From positions 76,282,931 to 76,346,930 of the forward strand of contig OX419755.1 in assembly GCA_948567375.1 (NCBI GenBank): 64,000 nucleotides of DNA, read 5' to 3'. The translations under genes were made by a program, and so were the position numbers. This stretch comes from Lunularia cruciata (lineage: Eukaryota > Streptophyta > Marchantiopsida > Lunulariales > Lunulariaceae). Shown here piece after piece: positions 11,803 to 21,520 of this stretch; the first letter of the stretch is position 1, and the number at the start of each line of letters is the position of its first letter. Below the pieces are notes generated by a model. That model did no database searches, had not been told where the DNA came from, and saw nothing but the letters and a program-made list of their open reading frames with translations.

Positions 11803-13696
11803 TGTGACAACCCGGCAAATATCACTTTTGCAGTAATCGGGTAAGTAAAGTTCGTTCCCGCAAAGATACGAGTCAAAAATGTCCAAATACAAAGCAAAGT
11901 AACAATTTCAGTTCTTCTTGAGTTCTTCTTTAGTCTCTCAGGTAGAAACCACACCCAGAAGAGAGTAACAAGCACTGACTCGCAGTCTTGTCACAAATTC
12001 ATACTCCTTAATCACAACTCCATCAAATCTTTCCAAACAATCTTGATTGTGATGATTCAGGCTCTCTTGAAAATGGCACTTCACTGCAAAACGACTTCAC
12101 CTCAGAATTGTGTTCCACCCCTCCACTGAAGGCACAACTTCCTCGATCAAAATTGCTTCACATCAACTTCGCACTACATTCACAAATGCAGAATACTACC
12201 AACACTAGAATTCCTCTCAGATTTGTTAAGGCATTGCTTCGATTGCACTTCACTCAGGATCAAACACACAAAATGAAGATCAAGGCTGTGGAATCCAACA
12301 TCCAACAAGCACTCTGACTTGCACTTCGAATTTCTCCAAACATTCACAAACACAATTACAAAGTTGATACTCGGAATCAAGCTCAAGCGACGAGCACTGC
12401 TTCACAACACTTCGCTTTATCTATTCTCAGAAATAATGAGCACTGAACAACAATTTCATGCGAATGCCACTCTTAAATAGTGAAGCAATCGACAGTTCTA
12501 ACAACTATACCGTTTCTACCACAACTATTCTAACCTGCAGATCCGAAATGACAATGCACCTCTGCATATCTGCCCCTTCAAATCTCAAATCGGTTACTAA
12601 TCCGATCCGATGTCTACTTCTTCCTCGGCTTTCAAACCCAAACCCGAAGTAATCTTACTTCCTACTATTCTGTCCTCGAGTTTCACAACTCCTACGTCTT
12701 CTACTAGATCCAACAATTCTCTTTCCTGATCTGAAATTCCTATCATAGTTAAGCCTTCTAAATCTCTATCTCCCGACCCACTCTTCTCTAAAGTGTCAAA
12801 TGTCAAATCTGAAGACACTTGCACTCCTATCACTCTTACTTTGGGTCTAACTACTATCAATTCTTTTACTAATTCTACTGTGTCATTGTCAAGAATTGTA
12901 ATTGAAAGCATGAATACACTATCTACACCTTCAATTTGTAACCTATTTTCCCCTAATCACTCATGTTACTAACCCAAAGACATTTACTGTCTGATCCTGC
13001 ACTTCGGGTTTATTCACTACTGCTACTTCTCCTTCAATTCAGGTTCCATCTTCAATTAGAACTGAAATTGAAGTCATGTGTATCCTAACTATCTTCTTTC
13101 TCTACTCTAACTTCCTCTAATCCCTCTGGCAAAACTCCCCAAGTCACCTTCACTGCACTCCAAGGTCCGGCTACCTCTGATTTAGTCATCTTCATCTTGA
13201 GGCAAAGTCTTACGACCCGAAGTCATGTAAACCCGAAGTCCAAAGTACGAAATCCGAAATCACATTGACCCGAAGACACTTTGACCCGAAGTACACTTAC
13301 TCCAGAAACTTCAAATGCTTGTAACTTCTTCTACGCACGTCTAAACTTTGCAATTTTGGTGGCAATGGAATGCCCTGAACAAGACGCTTCCAACGAGATA
13401 TAACATGCTTGATTTGGAGTTGTGGTCAGTGAGATATGGTCCCCGCAAGAATCCTGACCTACCACTTCTATTTCTCTTTCGAAATCTGATCCGAGTTTTT
13501 CCCTCTTCTGACACGAAGTAAGCTTCTTCGGGTCTGATCCAAACCAAGCCCTTCTTCCTCTTACATGAAATTGACTTCCTCGGGTCTGATCAAAACACAA
13601 TTTTGCACTCATTTCTTCTCCATTTGGTTTCAATTTGGTTTCAGCAAGTCATTTCTTCTTCAAAACTCGTCCAAAATGAAAAATGTGGTTACCATA
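11803..13696 (-). mobile_element. Short family-2 solo LTR (1.9 kb) nested in the U3 ORF
   Basis: Starts TGTGACAACCCGGC and ends ATGTGGTTACCATA (the relatives end CACCACA), flanked by AAAAG at 11798-11802 and 13697-13701. The promoter-to-end part (11803 to about 12600) matches the long LTRs. Of the U3 ORF only the last 100 or so codons remain (12597-12911, ending EEEVDIGSD). The remaining 785 bp do not match the long LTRs, so this is a deleted or rearranged derivative. A TATA-like box sits at 12473-12480. Confidence 0.85.
12597..12911 (-). pseudogene. Residual C-terminus of the U3 ORF in the short LTR
   Basis: About 104 codons that align with the tail of the U3 ORF: VGVQVSSDLTFDTLEKSG is the counterpart of the GVQMTSELAIETLEKSGSG-type segment, and it ends LKAEEEVDIGSD. 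The coiled coil and the N-terminal block are absent, so it cannot make the full protein. Confidence 0.6.
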
Positions 13697-15187
13697 AAAA
13701 GTGAGGGAGAGCCAAAAGTCCAGCAATCGGTGGTAGTAAGTGAGGCTGGTGAGGCAATGGTAGAGAACAAGCCAAGACCCAAAGCAATGGAGGAGTATCC
13801 CGTGGGGCCGAGTTCAAGAGGCCAAGACAAAGACAATGCCAACACGATGAAGATACAAAGATCACAACTTTGGATGAAGGAGCCAATGACGTAGGAGAAG
13901 ACTCCAGACAAAGGTGGCAATGATGAAGAAGAAAACTTTGGCGGGATAACATATTTGACAAAGGTGGTCATACCCTTGCTTGAGCTGTTGAAAGAACATC
14001 AGAGAGGAATTGCCCAAGATCAAAGGAAAGGGATGAATGAGCTGCAGGTGGTGAAGCATATGTTGAATGAAGTGCAAGAGCTACAGGAGCATCAAGTCCA
14101 AAGAAATAAAGAAATTGAAGATCTTCGGAGGGAGGAAGACTCAAGGAAGAAAACGCTAAGTCTGATACAAGGAAGTTGCGCAGAGAAGGAGAAGGAATTT
14201 CAGAAGCAAGCCGGAGAGTTGAAGAAGCAGGCAATGTGGCTGAGCAAGATGAAGGAGGAAGTGAGTGATGTGCACATCGAGAATGTCCATTTGAAGGCGA
14301 TGACCATCATGATGGAGCAGGAGTTGGACAGCTTGAAGAAGAGTGCCGCAGCAAAAGATCAAGCATGGCAGAGAGAGTTGGCGACCAGACAAGAAGAAGA
14401 AGAGCAATTGCGAGAACTTGTCAAGAGTGCAAAACAACAGAATATGCAGTATGTAGAGGAGAAGAAGATGCTTGCTGCAGAATGCGAAGACGAGTTGAAG
14501 ATGTATCGGGAGGAGTTGAAGGTAGAACGCTCTCGAGGATATGAGTCGGAATCAGTAGGAGAAGTGGCAAGGAAATTAAGAGCAATCTTGAGCACGGAGG
14601 CTGAAGGGAGATTGGAAGAAGCTCGCCTACATGAGTTAAAGTTGCTGGTGCAAGAAACTCGGAAGCGAAGAGCCAAGGACATGGACATGAACACATTGTT
14701 GATCCGGTTGAGAGAGCGTGTAGATAGGAAAATGTTAGAGGTCAAGAATAATGTTAGTCTTAGGTTGGATTTAGTCAATTTGGAGTTAGAGAAAATTCGG
14801 ACTAGTGTGATAGTGGAGAAGAAACCTGATGTGGCAGACATAGGAGTGCAAGTGTCATCGGACTTGAGGATTGACACATTAGAGAAGAGTGGGTTGGAAA
14901 ATAAGAGTGTAGATAGATTACCCGTGAACTCAATTGTAGATTGTAGTGAAGAAGTTGTAGAATTAGTGAAGAAATTAGTAGAATCAGTCGTACCCTGAAG
15001 AATGAGAAATAGTAAGAAGATCATCGGGTTTGGAAGCCGATGATGAGGTAGACATTGGATCGGGCTAAGTGTCGATTTTGAGATAGGAAAAGGCAGATAT
15101 GAACCAATAGACTGTCACTTGGGATCTGTAGGTAGGAAGGGATGTTAGGAAGCGGTGCTAGGTAGGCAAGTTTGCCATTTGCTTTAG

Positions 15188-15195
15188 TATTTAAG
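15188..15195 (+). promoter_or_regulatory. TATA-like box, divergent family-2 LTR
   Basis: TATTTAAG, at the same relative position as the boxes in the other LTRs: after the U3 ORF stop (14998) and about 670 bp before the LTR end. The rest of the LTR downstream would be R and U5. Inferred from conserved position only. Confidence 0.45.
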
Positions 15196-15871
15196 TGGAG
15201 CAATCGCAGTATTATGCTATTCAGTATTCATCTTTCTGAAGATAGATAAAGCGAAGTGCTGTTCTCAATACTCATTGCTTAAGCTTAATTCCGATTGTCA
15301 ATTTTGTGTGTGTGTTTGGGAGTGTGTGGAGAATTTCAAAGAGCAAGTTAGTGTGTCTGTGGATGTTGGAATCTACAGCCTTGATCTTCATTCTGTGTGT
15401 TTGATCCTGAGTGAAGTGCATCAGAGCAATGCCTTGACAGGTCTGAGAGGAATTGTAGTGTTGTTAGTATTCTGCATTGGTGAGTGCAGCATGAAGTTGA
15501 TGTGAAGCAATTTCAATCAAGGAAGTTGTGCCTTCAGTGGAAGGGTGGAACACAATTCTGAGGCAAAATCGGTCTTTGTAGTGAAGTGCCATCTTTGGGA
15601 GAATCTGAATCATCACAATCAAGAGTTGTTTGGATAGAATTTACTATGATGTGATTATATGTGTGTATTCATGACAAGTTGTCAAGATTGTGAGCTTGTT
15701 ACTCTCTTCTGGGTGTAGTTTCTACCTGAGAGATTAAAGAAGAACTCAAGAAGAACTGCAATTGTGACATTTGTCTTCGTATTTGACCAATTTTGGGTAG
15801 CATCTGTGCGGGAACAAACTTTACTGACCCGATTACCGCAAAAGTGATATTTGCCGGGTTGTCACAAGAAG

Positions 15872-16976
15872 AGTGAACATCCTTTGCAAAACAAGCTCCC
15901 TTTTTCTCTTGTACCAAAAGCTCCAAATTAAGACCCTTGGAGTTTGAGCACTCTCTCTTCTCATACTTTCTCTCAACCACATCTATGGATGCTATCCCCT
16001 CACCTTTGTTGGGATTAGGAGCCACTTGGGTTTCACTACCTCCCTCTTTCCCTCTATTGGCTCACCATAACCCCTTCCTCCATGGTAAGTGGAATTTGGG
16101 CAATTCTTTTGGATATAGCCTCTTCTTCCACAACCAAAACAATTTCTATCATTGAAATTGTTGGCTAGTTGACCTCTTCTATATGGATAGTTTCCATAAA
16201 TCCTAGGCCCTCCCCCTACATTCTGATCCACCTCTATCTTCTCCCATAGTTGCACCACATTGATCTTGAGATTTGCAAGTTGTTCTGTGATGGTTTGAAG
16301 TGGATCTTTTGGTGGAGGTGTAAGAACTGGAGCAACTACTACTTGTGGTGCAACCCTTGCCACCAGAGTATCAGAAGTTCCACCATACTTATAGCCTTGA
16401 AGAGGATGCACAATCTCCTTCACCACTAAATCACTCTCATCCCTTCCAAACTCTCCTCCATACGAATTGCAATCTTGATAGCTTCAACCTTGGAAGAAGG
16501 TTTCTCATACCTTGCTTCTAATTTGTGGTCTCAATCCTCCCACAAAATTCTTGGTGAGCATGGACCCTATGCCAATCATAGTAGTCTCCACATCATCTCC
16601 ACCCTTCCTCAACACTATGTGAAATCTGGACTCTAACTTTTCCACTCTTTCCACATAGACTCTCACTTTCTCTCCATCTCCTTGCTTGAGAAATGTAACC
16701 TCATTTATCAATCTATCATAACTCTCATCAGAAAGAAATTTCTCAATGAGTGCTGAAGTCAAAGTCTCCCAAGACTCCTTCCCCATCTCTCCTCTCTCTC
16801 TTTTGGTATTCTGACTCATACCATGTAAGTGCTGCATCCTCAAAGAAATCTGCTAATAATGAGGCCCACTCATTCTTCCTCCTCTCATTGTTTCCTATGC
16901 AAGCTCTCTTGAAGTCTCTCACAAAGGCCTCTACATCTTTTCCATCCTTGCCAAAGAAAACCAAAAGTTTCCCCAT
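15872..16976 (-). pseudogene. gag: Gag of element A
   Basis: Capsid and nucleocapsid precursor remnant. It starts MGKLLVFFGKDGKDVEAFV at 16976 and continues FEDAALTWYESEYQKRER, then shifts frame near 16790 and resumes ESWETLTSALIEKFLSDE. The C-terminal part (16426 downward) contains LQTITEQLANLKINVVQLWE and one zinc knuckle CFGCGRRGYIQKNC (CX2CX4HX4C pattern with Tyr in place of His). The family-2 LTR at 15866 interrupts the C-terminal gag. Gag would assemble the virus-like particle. Confidence 0.82.
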
Positions 16977-17031
16977 CTTAACCCCTCACTATCTTTCTTT
17001 TCTCTCAATTTTTTTTTCTCTCACTCTATTA

Positions 17032-17196
17032 CTAATAGAGGATATATATGACTAACACCATCTGAGAATAATCCACTCTAGGGAACACAAAAGGTTCAGG
17101 TTGCTCCAAGATTTCTATAGCAACATCAAATCCTAAAGTGCATTTTAATCTAACTCTCATGGATAATTTATCCATAAGTTGAAAGATTATCTCCAT
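17032..17196 (-). CDS. 54-codon small ORF between ORF1 and gag (element A)
   Basis: Opens two bases after the ORF1 stop and reads MEIIFQLMDKLSMRV...PFVFPRVDY...YILY. The same ORF with the same length and spacing exists in element B (28805-28969). It may be a real small protein or a former extension of ORF1. Its C-terminus resembles the leader ORF near the primer site. Function unknown. Confidence 0.35.
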   Translation of the reverse strand: MEIIFQLMDKLSMRVRLKCTLGFDVAIEILEQPEPFVFPRVDYSQMVLVIYILY

Positions 17197-17198
17197 CA

Positions 17199-17896
17199 CT
17201 AATCTTGAGAACTAGCTAATGAATGTGATAGTATTTCTGTAGCTGTACTAAGACTCTCTCCAAGATCCTTCACCAAAGTCTCCAAAAGTGATTTTACTCC
17301 ACTACACTCATGTCCTTTTGGAAGTCCTTCCACTCCACAAACCTCACACAACTCCTTGGCCTTAGATCTTCTCCCTCCTAATCTTGGTGAAGAAGGTCCA
17401 ACATGCAAACCCAAGTCAAGTAAGCCTCTCCTTTCTCTCAATCTCTTGCTCTCAGAGGTAAATGGCCATGAACTTGCCTTATGTCCCTTCTCTCCACATA
17501 GAAAGCACTTAGACTCACTCTTTCCTCCAAGTGGTGTAGGTTTTTGGATCCTCTCAACACTCTCTTCAAATTCTATTGTAAACTCTCTTTTCCTCAAATC
17601 CACCCCTACAATCACCTCAAACCCTTGGGGAACCTCACATAATCTCAATTTCCACTCTTGATGACCCTCCATGTTCCCAAGATGAATCTAAACACTCAAA
17701 CATGCTTTTTGTTGCTCTCAAACTCCTCATGCATGAGATCTCCACTTTGCAGAATTGACCCTTCCTCACAATGTCACTCAAATCTACCAACCTGTATGTG
17801 AAAATCCTTTGAAATTTTCCACACTTGATCACAACTCCAGGGCGTCCCTCCTTGCAAAATTTCAGATCTTTTGATTGAGCCATTTGGCCTTGACAT
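17199..17896 (-). pseudogene. ORF1 of element A: zinc-finger protein upstream of gag
   Basis: An extra ORF between the leader and gag, about 230 codons. The first part (17896 to about 17640) reads MSRPNG/MAQSKDLKF... through KCGKFQRIFTYRLVDLSDIV. After a one-base frame change near 17650, the second part reads EVPQGFEVIVGVDLRKREF and KPTPLGGKSESKCFLCGEKG. It contains a zinc knuckle CFLCGEKGHKASSW (last Cys changed to Trp) and a second motif CEVCGVEGLPKGHEC. It is distinct from gag, which has its own knuckle. ORFs upstream of gag are known in some plant Tat/Ogre-type elements; homology to those was not tested. Confidence 0.6.
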
Positions 17897-18056
17897 CTTT
17901 CTATTCAGCACACATATTTCAGATTTGGTCTGAGAACCACCCCCCTCACTTAAAAAACTCATAACTCCTTGCGCAAGAATGGTCTCTCTCTAAATTTTGT
18001 GGCAGTAGGTAGGATAAAATTCACTGAATTTTCTTGGAAATTTTCAGAATAATTCA

Positions 18057-18290
18057 CTAGAAATTGAAGAAATGGCAGACTCTGTACAATTTTCCAACGA
18101 GCATGTTGTTGCGGGAGCACTTTACCCTATCAACTTTCAAAATTTCTAGCACAGTGTGTATAGTAGCTCTGATAATAATTTGAAGTGAGATAACTGAAAG
18201 ATAACCCAAGATATCATGTGTAGAAATTTCAAATCCAGATCTCAAACTTGAGATTTTGCCCAAAATCACCTTAATCCCCAAAATCTGCAA
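18057..18290 (-). CDS. 77-codon leader ORF (element A)
   Basis: Reads MQILGIKVILGKISSLRSGF...EILKVDRVKCS...FFNF. An open frame of nearly the same length and sequence lies at the same place in element B (27713-27949). It is open in both copies although nearby coding regions are broken. It may be a small protein, an exon, or simply leader sequence conserved for RNA reasons. Confidence 0.3.
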   Translation of the reverse strand: MQILGIKVILGKISSLRSGFEISTHDILGYLSVISLQIIIRATIHTVLEILKVDRVKCSRNNMLVGKLYRVCHFFNF

Positions 18291-18319
18291 TCCACCTCAC
18301 ACAGTCTATCCAATTCCTC

Positions 18320-18490
18320 TCATGTGTACAATATGTACAAAATAACCTCAAAGACATGATAATGAACTACATGGTATACAAATTGATCATGGTTCTCTAA
18401 CATAAGTTCAACACTCTACTCTCCTAATGTTCTCTCCAAGTGAGCTCTCATAGCCTCCTTTTGCCTAATATAGAATTAAACGCGGAACAT
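18320..18490 (-). pseudogene. 56-codon leader ORF (ORF0) of element A, two stops
   Basis: The first ATG after the primer site, starting MFRV at 18490, with FYIRQKEAMRAHLERTLGE and HYHVFEVILYILYT before a TGA at 18320-18322. Two in-frame stops interrupt it. Elements B (27513-27683) and D (56819-56983) show the same frame. Confidence 0.35.
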
Positions 18491-18508
18491 TATCTTGCCT
18501 TCTAGAGA

Positions 18509-18527
18509 GGTCCCGACAATGGAACCA
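18509..18527 (-). other. Primer-binding site of element A
   Basis: On the minus strand TGGTTCCATTGTCGGGACC, five bases downstream of the 5' LTR end. It sits exactly where a tRNA primer site belongs and starts with TGG. It is only a partial match to the plant tRNA-Asp 3' end and no match to initiator Met, so the primer tRNA is not assigned. Confidence 0.6.
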
Positions 18528-18531
18528 AAAA

Positions 18532-19224
18532 TGTAAGCCAACCTGTCTCTCACTCAGGATAAACCTCTGATGGCTATTATGGTAGCGCACCATGGACTAA
18601 GAAGGCAAGGAACCCCAACTCCATCATACTCCTTCAAGGCTAACACTCCAAGACTCAAGACATTGCTCACTACAGAACTCAATGAGAGAGAGATAGTTGC
18701 AAATGAAAGGATGATGAGTACCTCCTCATCCCTTGTTTATATACTTGTGAAATAGTTATGCACCAAAGTTACTAATTACAATAGTAACTCAAGTTACTAG
18801 ACTTAAAGTCAAGTAAAGTCAAAAAAGTAGAAAGGAATATCCATTCACATGGGCATATTCCCCTAAGCATGTGGTCTTATCTTGACCCAACCACTAAGTC
18901 AAGGATTCCTTCACATGGGCTATCCTTGGACTAAAGAAGAATCCAAAACAAAAAGGCTTGCGGGCCCAAGAGTTCTCAACTCTTTCCTCAAAGCCAAACA
19001 CCTAGGAATGATACAAAGTCAACACACTAAAATCCAAAATAGTGGTGCTCATCTTTTCTACTTCCTCTAAAGTAAGGTCCCATCTATCTTAGCTATGACT
19101 AACTTTAGCTAATCATGACTAATGTAGAATCATCCTTTATCTCTATATAAATAATATCTCTCAAGTACTTGAAATACCAAGCTAAATATCACAATACCAC
19201 ACACATGCATAAATAGGTGTTACA
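18532..19224 (-). repeat. 5' LTR of element A
   Basis: A 693-bp LTR, intact, ending TGTTACA at 19224 on the + strand. In its own orientation it has the TATA-like GTATATAAAC (18735-18744) about 200 bp before the LTR end, as in the other family-1 LTRs. It is followed on the minus strand by AAAAA and the primer site. Confidence 0.92.
18735..18744 (-). promoter_or_regulatory. TATA box of element A 5' LTR
   Basis: GTATATAAAC on the minus strand, conserved in every family-1 LTR in the window. It lies about 205 bp upstream of the LTR's 3' end, a normal place for a U3 promoter. Confidence 0.6.
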
Positions 19225-20144
19225 AGACAAGAGTGCAAGAGTGAGGAAATTTCAAGGAGACTCTTGTTGATGTAGTGACAAGACAACAAGGGAAATGTTT
19301 CAAGAGAAGACCTGCACCTGAACGTAGGTTTGGACAGGAACTGATAGGGAATTTCCCTAAAGGAGAAAACTTGCTTGGGTATAGAAAAGAAAGTGCAGTG
19401 TGGAGTGAAGAACTGGAATTCCAAGGTGAAGGGCTGATTGTCAAGATATGAGGTTTTGGATGTGAAATATTTACATGAACTGGAGGACCAATGTACAAGA
19501 GAATGAAAAATTGGCAGAAAGGGCTTCAAGAGAATATGCTTGAGAGAGAAACCTTGCTGTTAAGTTGATGACAAGGCAGCAGAAATTGTGAAAGTGGTTC
19601 AAGGAATGATCTTATTGAGAAGATGGCAAGGCTCTACGAGAAGGTGAATGTTTCGAGTGGCTAGGAGTGTGGAGTGGAGATGCTTCACATAAGTTGACAA
19701 GATAAAAATATCATGGAGGTGAGGACAGGAGTGTGAAGATTGTAAGGACACAAAGTGTTTTAGCAGAAGTTGTCCAGACAATGGATGTGGATGTTAGAAA
19801 TTTTTGCAGCTGGACTAGTCTCAATTTGAGATATGTGCAAGAGAGGATGTGGAAGAGACCAAGATTGTGCTGGCTGTATTTTTCCCTTTGTTTGTTTAGT
19901 TGACAGCTATTGGTGCTTAGGGTAAGTCATTGTGTTAATTGGAATTGGCTGTTTCTCTTGAGTTTATAAATATTGAGATAAGGATGTGAAGAGATCGGAG
20001 TGGCTTGTGGATGAATGTATTCATTGTGAACTATGAGTAGTGTCAAGAAGAAGAACTCTGTTCTTGGAGCTTCCAGTCAGGTCAGAATAGTCAAATCAAC
20101 TTGCTGACCAGTGAGCTCAGAGATGAGTATGACCTTGGCTTGCA
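19225..20144 (+). repeat. Putative 3' part of the family-3 LTR
   Basis: No gene. It contains a TATA-like TTTATAAATA (19973-19982) and ends in TTGCA at 20144, three bases before a Met-type primer site. This is the layout of U3-R-U5 followed by a primer site. If correct, this LTR continues leftward across element A into 1-2025 and includes the tandem array. No second LTR of this family is seen for comparison. Confidence 0.45.
19973..19982 (+). promoter_or_regulatory. TATA-like box of the family-3 LTR
   Basis: TTTATAAATA about 165 bp before the proposed LTR end at 20144. Position and sequence fit an LTR promoter. Support is moderate because the LTR itself is inferred. Confidence 0.4.
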
Positions 20145-20147
20145 AAC

Positions 20148-20161
20148 TGGTAGCAAAGCCC
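20148..20161 (+). other. Met-type primer-binding site of family 3
   Basis: TGGTAGCAAAGCCC matches the initiator-Met primer site TGGTATCAGAGCCC at 12 of 14 positions and follows CA plus three bases. This supports an LTR boundary at 20144. The family-3 gag remnant lies downstream on the same strand. Confidence 0.5.
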
Positions 20162-21038
20162 ACCTGATCCAACTCAAGAGCCCAAGTGTTGTAGGATAGA
20201 AACAAGCCCTAAGAGAACATGAGAATTAAAACCATCTGAATAGTCTCAACACAATGGATCTAGAAAGGCTTCAGGTAGAACAACTACGGGTTGGGTCTTC
20301 CATCAACAGGGAAGCTACTTTTGGATGGAAGATTAGAACCTAAACAACTTATGGAACACCTTACAATCCATCAAAGACTAGGAAAAATTAAGCCCAAGCA
20401 GCCAAGTGCTTGGTGCACTCTCAAGGCCTACAAAACCCCAAAACACTAGTGAGCATCACTTGGATTCTCTTAGCTAGAATGGGTGTGGCTTGACTATAAT
20501 CAGTGCCTAGTTGTTGATAGTTTATAGAGTGACAGATCAAGTATTGATCTAAGTTGAGTTGAGTCTAGAGTTGTAAACAATCTGATTACATCAAAGAAGT
20601 GAAGTCAAGGGGAAATTGGGTGTAGGAATTGAGAGTGTTGGTGGTATCTCCAAGACTTGCTAATCATTGGTAGCTTGATTGGAGCTCAGGTTTTCCCTAA
20701 TGTACAAAAGCTCATTCAATTGATGCAAATTTGGTGGTGAGATAGACGCTATGCGGAAGCGCTGGCCAATTTTTGAACAAAGAAGAAGCAAATTTTTGAG
20801 CAGTGGTTGTGATTTTGAGCTTAGGAGGTGAAGGCAACACCAATTTGTTGCAAGTTGGGCTCAAAAAGTAAAATTGAAGGTGAAGTTGGGAACCTATCCT
20901 TGTGAATTTGTGATTTGGAGAATTTTGTTTTCTCAATTTGGCTAGAGTGAAGAGTTAGCAGAGGATTTGACAGTCAGCCAAATTTAGTTTTTAATGTCAG
21001 AGTTTTGCTAGAGTTTACTCAGATTTTGGCCAGATTAG
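20162..21038. other. Leader region of family 3, no gene seen
   Basis: No ORF of note and no recognised motif. It lies between the primer site and the duplicated segment at 21039 and is AT-rich with short Leu/Lys-rich frames only. Confidence 0.35.
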
Positions 21039-21298
21039 GAGTTCCGTTGGTTAGCCAGATTTAGAGGATTTTTGCAAGTTTAGAGGAGTTTTGCAAATTT
21101 AGAGGAGTTTTGCCACATTTGGAGAGAGTTCAAACTAGCAAGAAGAAAGGCCTCATTTGAAGCTTGTATTAGGAGTTCCGTTGGTTAGCCAAATTTAGAT
21201 GAGTTTTGCAAGTTTAGAGAAGTTTTGCAAATCTAGAGGAGTTTTGCCAAATTTGGAGAGAGTTCAAACTAGCAAGAAGAAAGGCCTGATTTGGGCAT
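21039..21298. repeat. Two-copy tandem repeat, 132-bp period
   Basis: AGGAGTTCCGTTGGTTAGCC begins at 21039 and again at 21171, and the sequence after each start stays alike to about 21298. Inside each unit the phrase TTTAGAGGAGTTTTGC recurs every 22 bp or so, giving a nested short repeat. Confidence 0.8.
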
Positions 21299-21439
21299 TT
21301 ACAAGCTTCAAGGCATAGGGTTGTGGGCTATGAGAGGCTACAAAGGGCCAAAAGGGCCAACAAGCTGGCGTGAGGCTAGCTAGTTTAGAGTAGATCTTGG
21401 TCATTGTCTGGCAAAATTTGCCCATCCTTGCTAGATTGT

Positions 21440-21520
21440 GTGCAATAGGGTTTGACCCCTAGATCTCTTGTTCCTAAACTGGTGCTCTAGCCAAGTGGTC
21501 CACCCTCACTTGTCATTCTA
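21440..21520 (-). other. tRNA-like sequence with pol III box motifs (SINE-like head?)
   Basis: On the minus strand it reads TTGGCTAGAGCACC, a box-A-like stretch (21481-21495), and about 37 bp later GGGGTCAAACCC, a box-B-like stretch (21448-21459). The spacing is close to that in tRNA-derived SINEs. I could not fold a convincing acceptor stem, so it is not called a tRNA gene. It may be the 5' head of a SINE or chance. Confidence 0.3.

Larger units (their letters stand above)
10622..14998 (+). pseudogene. U3-encoded coiled-coil ORF, best-preserved and divergent copy
   Basis: Coding parts are 10622-11802 and 13702-14998; the nested LTR 11803-13696 plus its 5-bp duplication splits the gene without changing frame. 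Only two in-frame stops are seen, at 11525-11527 (TAG where relatives have Gln) and at 13891-13893. The N-terminal block has FLAWNWNFSFPG, NPARWTESDW, NGYKVESYRDP, ERTTYV, VNWAKCFHHRTRQMV and AHFYFRLNLL. After an acidic linker (EEEELTLKSEE) comes a long heptad-rich region (about 13955-14760) rich in Glu, Lys, Leu and Gln, then LRERVDRKMLEVKNNVSLRL, a motif shared with all copies. There is no signal peptide or membrane segment. Function unknown. Confidence 0.72.
10269..15866 (+). mobile_element. Family-2 giant solo LTR, plus strand, divergent subfamily
   Basis: Begins TGTGGTACCCACATTTTTTG and ends GCCGGGTTGTCACA, flanked by the perfect duplication AGAAG (10264-10268 and 15867-15871). Element B carries the uninterrupted site near 30155-30175 (CTTCTCAAGGATTTACTTC), which confirms the junction. 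A second LTR (11803-13696) is nested inside; without it and its duplication the length is about 3.7 kb, the family norm. It carries the best-preserved copy of the U3 ORF. Its protein differs clearly from the other copies, so it represents a separate subfamily. Confidence 0.92.
2026..19224 (-). mobile_element. Element A: family-1 Ty3/gypsy retrotransposon, minus strand, nested
   Basis: Complete but decayed Ty3/gypsy element read on the minus strand: 5' LTR 18532-19224, primer site, small leader ORFs, ORF1, gag, PR, RT, RNase H, INT and 3' LTR 2026-6508. Two family-2 LTRs sit inside it: 2122-5907 in the 3' LTR and 10269-15866 in gag. Without them the element is about 7.8 kb, close to element B (7.83 kb). 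The flanks are GGAC and AGAC, an imperfect 4-bp target duplication. All frames carry stops or frameshifts, so it is not autonomous now. It has a Leu codon (TTG) at the protease position where elements B and C have TAG. Confidence 0.9.

Noticed and set aside
15275-15505. Short ORF of about 68-76 codons in R/U5 of family-2 LTRs (also 12180, 24790, 48309, 51842, 57997)
   Set aside because: Conserved because the LTRs are copies; its start varies and no motif supports a protein. It could be an upstream ORF, but the evidence is too weak to annotate.
18882-19070. A 62-codon ORF starting MTQPLSQGFLHMGYPW that recurs five times (also 6166, 26933, 34070, 57333)
   Set aside because: It lies antisense in the family-1 LTR and is repeated only because the LTR is repeated. 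No start context or independent sign of selection.
21440-21520. Functional tRNA gene
   Set aside because: No convincing acceptor stem or anticodon arm could be drawn.
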